A DNA stretch of 14,199 nt from an uncultured Oscillospiraceae bacterium (GTDB lineage: Bacteria; Bacillota; Clostridia; Oscillospirales; Oscillospiraceae): positions 1 to 14,199 of the forward strand of contig CALWYM010000108.1 in the NCBI GenBank assembly GCA_944385775.1, read 5' to 3'. The notes beneath the pieces are model-generated. The model had not been told where the DNA came from and did no database searches. It saw nothing but the letters and a program-made list of their open reading frames with translations. Positions within the stretch are counted from its first letter, which is position 1, and each line of letters starts with the position of its first letter. Position numbers and translations under genes: made by a program. This document shows, in pieces, positions 6,603-12,525 of this stretch.

Positions 6603-7340
6603 TTATTCTTCACCTCCGTTAAAAGCTGAGCACAGTCCCACGGCGGAAGAGGTACCCAAAAGCTTGGGCAGTATCTCGTCCTTCGGTCCCCGGCTTGTGA
6701 CGGTGCCGTCCGCGATGACTACTATCTCATCGGCTATGTTAAGTATCCTCTCCTGATGGGAGATAATAAGAATACTCCCATCAGTAACCTCTCTCATGTG
6801 CTCAAATACACGTATCAGATTCTGGAAGCTCCACAAATCTATACCTGCCTCCGGCTCGTCAAATACAGAAAGCTTTGTGCCTCTTGCCAGCACCTGGGCG
6901 ATCTCAATTCTCTTAAGCTCGCCGCCGGAAAGGCTTCCGTTGACCTCGCGGTTAATATAATCCCTGGCGCAAAGCCCCACCTCGGAAAGATACTGGCAGG
7001 CGTCCGCCGGAGAAAGCTGCTTTCTGGCAGCAAGGCGGATAAGGTCAAGAACCTGTATTCCCTTAAACCTTACCGGCTGCTGAAACGCAAAGCTTATTCC
7101 CATTTTCGCCCGCTCAGTCACGTTTGAATCGGTTATATCCTTTCCGTCAAAGTATATCCGTCCGCTGGTAGGCTTTTCAATGCCCATAATGAGCTTAGCC
7201 AAGGTGGATTTGCCGCCGCCGTTAGGACCGGTAACTACCACAAATTTTCCGTCCTCCATTTCAAGGGAGACGTCATGTATTATCTCCTTCCGACCCTGCT
7301 CAGAAGGTACGTTAAAGGAGATGTGTTCAAGCTTTAGCAT
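6603..7340 (-). CDS. sufC: SufC/SmsC-like Fe-S assembly ATPase
   Basis: A 245-aa soluble ABC ATPase. Walker A GPNGGGKST is at residues 38-46, the Q-loop FQQ at 86-88, the signature LSGGE at 137-141, Walker B LSVFDEPEAGID at 157-168 and the switch histidine in ISHQ at 195. There is no membrane partner; the next gene is a SufB-like scaffold, which separates it from transport ATPases. It would drive conformational change in the SufBC complex. The pair matches the minimal SufBC-type system (SMS) reported in archaea and anaerobic bacteria. The ATG has AGGAG 7 bases upstream and a promoter at 7387-7415. It is the first host-like gene after the phage block, which points the same way. Confidence 0.9.
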   Translation of the reverse strand: MLKLEHISFNVPSEQGRKEIIHDVSLEMEDGKFVVVTGPNGGGKSTLAKLIMGIEKPTSGRIYFDGKDITDSNVTERAKMGISFAFQQPVRFKGIQVLDLIRLAARKQLSPADACQYLSEVGLCARDYINREVNGSLSGGELKRIEIAQVLARGTKLSVFDEPEAGIDLWSFQNLIRVFEHMREVTDGSILIISHQERILNIADEIVVIADGTVTSRGPKDEILPKLLGTSSAVGLCSAFNGGEE

Positions 7341-7366
7341 ATATTTCTCCTGTTCAACTTTTTATT

Positions 7367-7380
7367 GTAGTATTTCCTAC
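7367..7380. repeat. Small inverted repeat in the sufC 5' leader
   Basis: GTAG (7367-7370) and CTAC (7377-7380) flank 6 bases, between the sufC -10 and its ribosome site. It could be half of a regulator site for an Rrf2-type iron-sulfur sensor, but the arms are too short to assert this. Confidence 0.2.
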
Positions 7381-7386
7381 GTGAAC

Positions 7387-7415
7387 ATATTAACACATAT
7401 CAGAGAAATTAACAA
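7387..7415 (-). promoter_or_regulatory. Promoter of sufC-sufB
   Basis: On the - strand, TTGTTA (7410-7415), a 17-bp spacer, then TAATAT (7387-7392). It lies between the last phage gene (stop at 7435) and the sufC start (7340). Confidence 0.65.
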
Positions 7416-7432
7416 GAGTCTTTATTATTAAC
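7389..7432 (-). repeat. Three GTTAAT direct repeats at exact 19-bp spacing
   Basis: On the - strand GTTAAT occurs at 7427-7432, 7408-7413 and 7389-7394, each 19 bases apart. The second overlaps the -35 and the third the -10 of the sufC promoter, while the first abuts the end of the upstream phage gene. The layout resembles a repeated regulator half-site, but the sequence is AT-rich and chance is possible. Confidence 0.45.
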
Positions 7433-7434
7433 TT

Positions 7435-8406
7435 TTATCCGTAGACGATGCTATAATACTCCCTCGCAGAGATCCGACCGAGCCTGTATGCCAGGAGGGG
7501 ATTTCTCAAAGCCCATGTCCGCTCCATATTATTTATCTGCTCGTCAGTGTAGCCCAGGGCTCCATAGCCGGAGAAATCACCGTATTCCGAAAGTATCTCG
7601 GCATTTTCGGCAGCTCTTTTGTAAGCGTCGGCTGCAGCGTCTCCGGAAAGCTCGCGACTGTCAAGAAGGGCGCTGTATGCTCTGTAATTTTCATCAGCCT
7701 GGTCTCTTGACGTGCTCACCCTGCTTTCCGCCGCTTTACGGTATTCCTCCAGAAGCTCCGCTGCCTTGTCTCGCTCACCCTCGCTGCGAAGAGATGCTAC
7801 CTCGGCGTTATACTTTTCCTTAAGGGAGCTTATCCTGCTATCAAGATCCCTTTCAGCTGCCGCCTGGTCCTCTCTCAAATCACCCATTGCCGCCTGAAAA
7901 GCAGAGTTTCTGCTCAGCTCAATCTGGGTTCCAGCCCCGGATGAAAGACCGCTGGCAGCGGCCGTTTCGTTGAGGCTTAGCTTTGACCTCTGGTTTTCCG
8001 CCTCGGTGGCATTTAACATATCGCGGTAGTTCTCCTTAATTGCCGCCCTTTCATTTTCAAGAGCCTGGCTCGTTCCGGCATAGCTGGCGCGAAGCGCATA
8101 AAGAGAAGCCTCAGTAGCTCTGTTGTAAGCGTCCTCCGCGGCTTTCACCTGGGGCTGGTAGCTCTCCATTCTGCCCGGCTCATAGCCGCTTTCTCCATAG
8201 AGCCCTATATATTGACCGCCGTCGCCGCCGCCTGAATAGCCTGCGGCGGCGCGGACGCTTTCAGCGGCACGGTGGGCGCTTGCCATGCCTGCTTCACTTC
8301 CTGATTCCCTCGCCTTTTCGTATGCGTCCTTGTAAACCTGAATCTGCTTTTTCTGTCTGTCGTCCAGTAATGTGTCATCGTAAATTGACAGCCTGCTTTT
8401 TGCCAT
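7435..8406 (-). CDS. Phage-associated Ala/Glu-rich coiled-coil protein, function unknown
   Basis: A 323-aa hydrophilic protein, the last gene of the phage operon. Residues about 25-66 form a short module (AYEKARESGSEAGMASAHRA, then a Gly-rich SGGGDGGQYI tail) of a type I recall from firmicute phage virion and wall-hydrolase proteins. Residues about 85-265 are dominated by Ala, Glu, Arg and Lys with coiled-coil periodicity, broken by an ASGLSSGAGTQ linker at 151-161. The C-terminus (about 280-323) is aromatic-rich and ends SAREYYSIVYG. There is no signal peptide or TM. A minor virion, tail or internal ejection protein is possible, since Ala-rich helical proteins serve that role in short-tailed phages, but its place after the lysis genes is unusual. 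GGGGGA precedes the ATG, 12 bases after the preceding small gene. Confidence 0.7.
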   Translation of the reverse strand: MAKSRLSIYDDTLLDDRQKKQIQVYKDAYEKARESGSEAGMASAHRAAESVRAAAGYSGGGDGGQYIGLYGESGYEPGRMESYQPQVKAAEDAYNRATEASLYALRASYAGTSQALENERAAIKENYRDMLNATEAENQRSKLSLNETAAASGLSSGAGTQIELSRNSAFQAAMGDLREDQAAAERDLDSRISSLKEKYNAEVASLRSEGERDKAAELLEEYRKAAESRVSTSRDQADENYRAYSALLDSRELSGDAAADAYKRAAENAEILSEYGDFSGYGALGYTDEQINNMERTWALRNPLLAYRLGRISAREYYSIVYG

Positions 8407-8417
8407 ACTTTTCCCCC

Positions 8418-8591
8418 TTAAGTTTCCTTTGTAGCCTGTGTTCCAAAGTAAAATGCGATTATCACAGTGTAGATTGTCAGAAAGTCCTTATTTACACTTC
8501 CCACTGCGGAAAGATAGCTGAAAACCAGGGTAAGAATTACCGTGACAATGCTTTTTACACTTAGAAGCTTTAGTAAACGTTCACTTATCAA
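8418..8591 (-). CDS. 57-aa two-TM candidate holin, TTG start
   Basis: A small gene found by translating the gap between the endolysin and the coiled-coil protein. It starts at a TTG overlapping the end of the endolysin gene by 11 bases and ends at TAA (8418-8420). The product begins MISERLLKLLSVK (a basic amphipathic helix), has a hydrophobic stretch at about 15-30 (IVTVILTLVFSYLSAV), a polar turn GSVNKDF and a second hydrophobic stretch at about 38-51 (LTIYTVIIAFYFGT), ending TQATKET. This hairpin topology, size and position after an endolysin fit a holin or lysis-cassette membrane protein, and similar small proteins occur in firmicute phages. The open frame covers the whole gap. GGTGAAGG lies upstream, although spacing to the TTG is short. 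Confidence 0.78.
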   Translation of the reverse strand: MISERLLKLLSVKSIVTVILTLVFSYLSAVGSVNKDFLTIYTVIIAFYFGTQATKET

Positions 8592-9237
8592 GCGCCTTCA
8601 CCGCCCTTTCCGCCATCACCATAACATCCTCTCTTGTGGCGAAATCCATAGGTCTTGTGCCGTCCGTTATACCGTGAAGCGCAGCCTCTGCCGCTTCCTT
8701 TTCCGCCCACGCGGAGCACTTCTTTTCAGAAAGCTCACCGCGGTACTTTTCCATACTCTCCTTAAAAAGCTTATAAAACTCGTTAAAATCCATCTTTTCC
8801 TCCTCAAAATCCCATCTTATAAAACTACTTACCTGTTTTTTGGTCCTGCTTCGCCGCATAACCTCTCCAAAATCGTTTCCGACAGCCGTATTTCCCTCTA
8901 TTGCCGTAAAGCTGTCACCATTTACGGTTTCCACTATACCGGTGTGACCAAAGGTATAGATTGCGATGTCACCCGGCTCCGGCTCCGTTTTGACGTTTTT
9001 CGGCTGCCACGTTTTGTAGTAGCTTAAAAGCGCGGAGCATGACGCCGTTTTAAGGGGCAGAGGGTTTCCCAGCGTGTAAAACAGCCACTGGACAAATGCC
9101 ATGCACCATGGGTACTCGCTGCCCTCCACCTCCCTTCCGTAATACCAGGTGTTGTACTTTATATTGTTGGAGCCCGGCGGGCTCTCATTATTGCCCAGCT
9201 CTCTCCGGGCAAGAGTTAAAAGCTCATTTACCGTCAT
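8581..9237 (-). CDS. Phage endolysin with CHAP domain and SLH-like C-terminus
   Basis: A 218-aa cell-wall hydrolase. The N-terminal part (about 1-140) is a CHAP (cysteine, histidine-dependent amidohydrolase/peptidase) domain: the catalytic cysteine is in YPWCMAFVQW (Cys45), the histidine in FGHTGIVE (His98) and a polar partner in AIEGNT (Glu114/Asn116). The spacing is typical and implies cleavage of a peptidoglycan peptide or amide bond. A Glu/Lys-rich linker (about 145-172) leads to AWAEKEAAEAALHGITDGTRP...ATREDVMVMAERA (178-212), which resembles an S-layer-homology half motif and is a common wall-binding tail in clostridial phage lysins. An in-frame ATG at 9333 would add 32 residues deep inside the preceding gene. 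The ATG at 9237 is preferred, with GAGGAAGG 6 bases upstream and a 14-base overlap. There is no signal peptide, so release needs a holin. Confidence 0.9.
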   Translation of the reverse strand: MTVNELLTLARRELGNNESPPGSNNIKYNTWYYGREVEGSEYPWCMAFVQWLFYTLGNPLPLKTASCSALLSYYKTWQPKNVKTEPEPGDIAIYTFGHTGIVETVNGDSFTAIEGNTAVGNDFGEVMRRSRTKKQVSSFIRWDFEEEKMDFNEFYKLFKESMEKYRGELSEKKCSAWAEKEAAEAALHGITDGTRPMDFATREDVMVMAERAVKALDK

Positions 9238-9490
9238 AGGAAACCTTCCTCTCCAATTCTTCAATACGGCGGCTTGCCGCCGATAATTTTTCCTCCAGAA
9301 CCGGGATACGGCGGGCAAAGTCATTATGCTCATGGACCTCTCTCGTCAGCTCCGTAAGCTTTGTATCCGTCACCGCCTGTGCCCGGCTGAGGCTCTGCTC
9401 CACTCTATGAAGCTGCGCAAAACTTGTTACAAACACTCCCGCCAGCGTCAGCCCTCCTGTTATAAGCGCCGAAATCACAGTGTCAGTCAC
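9224..9490 (-). CDS. Phage TM plus coiled-coil protein (possible lysis or holin-accessory protein)
   Basis: An 88-aa protein. A single N-terminal hydrophobic segment (about residues 4-25, VISALITGGLTLAGVFVTSF) is followed by a charged helix and a coiled coil at about 42-85 (TELTREVHEHNDFARRIPVL). The REVxxHNxFARRxPVLEEKL pattern is one I know from small proteins next to endolysins in firmicute phages, usually annotated as hypothetical, XhlA-like or holin. The start is GTG, overlapping the fibre gene stop as GTGA and preceded by GGGGGTGGAG. The C-terminus overlaps the endolysin start by 14 bases. It is probably in the membrane with a cytoplasmic coil; whether it forms holes or modulates the 57-aa protein is unknown. 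Confidence 0.8.
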   Translation of the reverse strand: MTDTVISALITGGLTLAGVFVTSFAQLHRVEQSLSRAQAVTDTKLTELTREVHEHNDFARRIPVLEEKLSAASRRIEELERKVSYDGK

Positions 9491-12177
9491 TGCTCCACCC
9501 CCAGAACTATTACCTCCATGGTTACCATACCGGGGGAAATTATGGCGTCGTTTGGCAGATTTACCTTAAGGGCTGTTGTGCCGGCAGGCAGCGCGGTCTC
9601 GTAGCTTGTGTAGTAGTTGACCCATATGAGCTCCGTCTCGCCGCCGGAATTTACAGCTAAATACTGAATCCACACATTACCCGTAGTGTCAAGGCAGCCG
9701 TCATGGCTGATACGAATAATTACTCTGTCGCTCTGGCTCACCTGGGAGACATCTACGGTAATGTAATTTGCCGTGCCTGTCGTCACAGCCTTTGAGGATG
9801 TCAGTTTATATGTTCCGCCAACGACAGAACCGGTCAGACCGCTTACTGTGGCCTGAAGCTCAGTTACTGACTGGGAAAGGCTTTCAAGGCTGTCCATAAC
9901 ATTTTCCGGCATAAGCAGGCTGTCAAGCCGCTTGTAGGCATACTCAACAAGGGAAATATGGTAACTTCCGGAGGGAAGCCATGCAAAAACGTGACCCTGC
10001 TGAAAATCTATCCAAACCGTGTAGCCTCCCATAACTCCCATGGTAACGCCTCCATCCGGAGTTGAGGTGGGCTCGCACCATACCGGGGTATCGTTTACTG
10101 TAAGACAGTATATATGCTCCAGACGCCACCAGCCGAAGCCCTCAGGCATGGCTCCCAAATCAGTATTACCGTCAGATGAAACGGTAAACTCTCCGTTTAC
10201 AAGCTCCGCCGTTTTTTCAAGGCGGCAGGGCACCTGGGAAAGGCTGTTGTAATCCAGCATTCCCTTTTTTGTAGTTATAACAGCGCTTTCCGGCAAAAGC
10301 AGCTCGTCAAGCGTCTTGACCTCATATTCTCTGAGACTGAGAGTGTATTCCTTTGGAACGGAGCACTCCATGTATATGTAGTGACAGCTATCCTCTTCAC
10401 TCCATGTCCTGTAAATGCGGAGATAAATGCCGTCGGTATTTATCATAAGATCCGTTCCGGTACCCTTTAAAATGTACCGCTCATTTTGGATTTCCAGAAT
10501 ATATGTGCGGCTTGTCTCAAAGTTGCCCATGACCCATTTGCCCATAGGAAGGGTGGCTATAAGAATGGGAGAATTGGGAGAGCTTACCGTAAAGGTTCCC
10601 TCGGCCAGGGTCACCGTTTCCATAGCCTTTCCAGGCAAATCCTCAAGGGCGTTGTAGCTTATCCCCACGGAACCGAAGGGGTCAGCCTTTCCCTTTATTC
10701 TTTCGCACTGACCTGCGTCAAGATAGGAGGAAAAAAGATCTTCCGGCACATAGTAGCCGTAAATTTCCAAAGGAGCTCCGGAAAGAAGCCGCGGCTCTGT
10801 AATAAACGCCTCGTGGCAGTAATCGTCATAGCTTCCGCTTTGCTGATAGTCTGACCAGGAGGTTCGCATATCCTGTCCCATGGTGCACTCCAAAAGACCA
10901 CTGTGCTCGGGGTTTTTTATCCAGACCTTGCCGTAGCCCACATTACAGCCCGGCAGATTTTCCTGCCAGTCAAGCTCACTGGGCGCCTGGGGTGTCCAGG
11001 CATGAAGGTTGGTTTTTGTAACCGCACCTCCATTTTCACGGTAAAACATCAGCGTTTTCGGAAGCCTGATTTCCACCCAGTCACCTAAATCAGCGTAATA
11101 CTGGCTCGTGTCTACCGGGAGTGTCTCCTCGCCGGTGTAGTCGGAATAGAGGAAATATCCATGCTCCAGTCCTCCAGGAGATGACCTGTGCCAGCTGTAA
11201 TCTCCGCTGTAGGTGTACCCGGCGGAGGTATTTTTTGAAAAACAGACGGTAACCTCATCGGGAAAGTCCTCTTCCTCTACTGTGGGACTAATCCAGAACC
11301 ATGTGTTTATCGCCTTTCTCCTGGAATCCACGGCGTATTGGCAAATTGGACTGATTCTGCCCTCAGTTGGGGAGGAAATCTCCTCCTCCAGTCTTTTTGA
11401 CTTTGCAGCCTCCACCCAGTGCATACTGCGCCACGCCGGACTTTGAAAATTAACAGGATCAGCCCAGCCGAAATTCAGATTACGAAGCCTTTTGCTTGTG
11501 CCACTCATTAAGTAGTAGAGAACTCCGCCCTGCCATTCCCTTATCCACACACGTCCGACGCCGTATAGGGCTTTTATCCCCTCTGCCACCTGCTGGCTTA
11601 CAACATAGTCTCCTTCAGGCAGATAGAGAACTCCGTCGCAGGCTGCTATGGTCTTTAAAAACGCCAAACTGTCGTCTGTTGCCGGGGTTGAAAGCTCGTT
11701 ATCCGCCACAGTAAATTCCACGACCTTGTCCCCCACTGCCGGAGCGCCGTGGGTGAACTGTCCCTGCTTTCCGGTGTACATGGGATAGGGCTTCACATCA
11801 CTGAGTCTTATCTCATTTTTTCCCGGTGCAGCACTATTCTCCACAACAGTAAGAGGCGTTACGTACTGGCTCTCCCCCAGCTCAGGGTAAAACTGATCCC
11901 TTATATACGGCGCGTGCTGGACCTTGGTGACAAGAATCTTGTAGTGCCCTACAAGGTATTCGCCCCAGCTTTTTTCCATAAAATAACCGAGCATCTCATG
12001 GTGAATTGCGTCGCCTACGGCCCCATAGCTTTTTACGTTTCCTGCCATAACGCCGCCAAGGCTTTCAAGCGCCACATACTTTACATCTCCAACTCCAGCT
12101 GATACGGCAGGCGCTCCCATAACTCCGGCTGAAACGACAGGCGGTCCCATAAGATGTGCCGTTATCTTCTGAGCCAT
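9487..12177 (-). CDS. Phage tail fibre or tailspike-like protein
   Basis: An 896-aa protein, the largest gene here. Residues 10-29 are two copies of a 10-residue Ala/Val/Gly repeat. Residues 47-56 (NVKSYGAVGD) resemble the start of the pectate-lyase-3/tailspike motif, and its usual continuation (DDSLAFLKTI, then GVLYLPEGDYVVS) appears only at about 168-194. The region 195-500 is aromatic-rich with no motif I recognise. Two diverged copies of a domain of about 120 residues follow (507-632 and 642-760), each beginning [SD]YN[AS]L and ending with LD[ES]LL[LM]PE. A short coiled coil (about 758-780) leads to a C-terminal beta-rich domain (785-896). This architecture suits host-surface binding; enzymatic activity is unproven. 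Its ATG overlaps the adaptor stop (TAATG) and has an excellent GGGAGGTGAT ribosome site. Confidence 0.8.
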   Translation of the reverse strand: MAQKITAHLMGPPVVSAGVMGAPAVSAGVGDVKYVALESLGGVMAGNVKSYGAVGDAIHHEMLGYFMEKSWGEYLVGHYKILVTKVQHAPYIRDQFYPELGESQYVTPLTVVENSAAPGKNEIRLSDVKPYPMYTGKQGQFTHGAPAVGDKVVEFTVADNELSTPATDDSLAFLKTIAACDGVLYLPEGDYVVSQQVAEGIKALYGVGRVWIREWQGGVLYYLMSGTSKRLRNLNFGWADPVNFQSPAWRSMHWVEAAKSKRLEEEISSPTEGRISPICQYAVDSRRKAINTWFWISPTVEEEDFPDEVTVCFSKNTSAGYTYSGDYSWHRSSPGGLEHGYFLYSDYTGEETLPVDTSQYYADLGDWVEIRLPKTLMFYRENGGAVTKTNLHAWTPQAPSELDWQENLPGCNVGYGKVWIKNPEHSGLLECTMGQDMRTSWSDYQQSGSYDDYCHEAFITEPRLLSGAPLEIYGYYVPEDLFSSYLDAGQCERIKGKADPFGSVGISYNALEDLPGKAMETVTLAEGTFTVSSPNSPILIATLPMGKWVMGNFETSRTYILEIQNERYILKGTGTDLMINTDGIYLRIYRTWSEEDSCHYIYMECSVPKEYTLSLREYEVKTLDELLLPESAVITTKKGMLDYNSLSQVPCRLEKTAELVNGEFTVSSDGNTDLGAMPEGFGWWRLEHIYCLTVNDTPVWCEPTSTPDGGVTMGVMGGYTVWIDFQQGHVFAWLPSGSYHISLVEYAYKRLDSLLMPENVMDSLESLSQSVTELQATVSGLTGSVVGGTYKLTSSKAVTTGTANYITVDVSQVSQSDRVIIRISHDGCLDTTGNVWIQYLAVNSGGETELIWVNYYTSYETALPAGTTALKVNLPNDAIISPGMVTMEVIVLGVEQ
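9898..10254 (-). repeat. Fibre internal domain duplication, copy 2
   Basis: Encodes residues 642-760, running from DYNSLSQVP through NGEFTVSS to YKRLDSLLMPENV. It is the diverged partner of copy 1, with the same order of landmark motifs. The similarity is clear at the protein level and weak at the DNA level. Confidence 0.65.
10282..10659 (-). repeat. Fibre internal domain duplication, copy 1
   Basis: Encodes residues 507-632, from SYNALEDLP through EGTFTVSS to VKTLDELLLPESA. The landmarks recur in copy 2 in the same order and at similar spacing, which suggests a tandem duplication of a binding or adaptor domain. Confidence 0.65.
12091..12150 (-). repeat. Tandem 30-bp direct repeat in the fibre N-terminus
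   Basis: The blocks 12091-12120 and 12121-12150 match at 26 of 30 bases. They encode MGPPVVSAGV and MGAPAVSAGV (residues 10-29). The differences are single-base changes, so the unit duplicated in frame and has begun to diverge. Confidence 0.9.
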
Positions 12178-12500
12178 TAAATCACCTCCCTGCTGAGAGC
12201 CGGTCTTACCTCTATATAAATTTTATCCTTAACTCCTATGACGCTGCCTCCCGTAAGCTTTACCCTTATGTCAAGCTCCGCCGCCCGGTCAGGTCTCAGC
12301 TTCAGCGTCTCCTGCTGATAAAGGGGCAAAAGAAAGCAGCCCTCGTCTGAGTCGTACTCCACCTCTTCGGGGTACTCCTTTCTGATATTCTCCAGTTTGA
12401 ACTCCACCTTCTGGCAGTCAGAACCCTGAAGGGCAGTGCCGTTAAGCTCAAGAATAACAGGTATGGCGTACTCGTCGCCCTGCTTTATGGAACGATACAT
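12177..12500 (-). CDS. Small phage virion protein, Ig-like adaptor (BppU N-terminus-like)
   Basis: A 107-aa protein with no signal peptide or TM. Its beta-strand pattern begins with a GDEYAIPVILELNG segment and ends with TGGSVIGVKDKIYIEVRPALS. This resembles the small beta-sandwich domains (BppU N-terminal-like) that link receptor-binding proteins to phage tails, which often start G-D-x-[FY]-x-[IL]-P-[IV]. It sits between the nozzle and fibre genes, where a connector would be expected, and its stop overlaps the fibre start, implying coordinated production. AAGGAGAGAG precedes the ATG. The adaptor role is inferred from fold resemblance and position, not from a firm family match. Confidence 0.65.
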   Translation of the reverse strand: MYRSIKQGDEYAIPVILELNGTALQGSDCQKVEFKLENIRKEYPEEVEYDSDEGCFLLPLYQQETLKLRPDRAAELDIRVKLTGGSVIGVKDKIYIEVRPALSREVI

Positions 12501-12525
12501 TTTTCTCTCTCCTTGTCATTCAAAA

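Noticed and set aside
9238..9333. Endolysin starting at 9333
   Set aside because: The extra 32 residues would overlap most of the 88-aa gene's C-terminal coil in another frame; the start at 9237 has its own ribosome site and gives a normal endolysin N-terminus.
9326..9604. Plus-strand ORFs inside the phage block, for example at 9326-9604 and 12880-13410
   Set aside because: They lie wholly opposite packed - strand genes, lack ribosome sites and have basic or low-complexity content typical of antisense frames.
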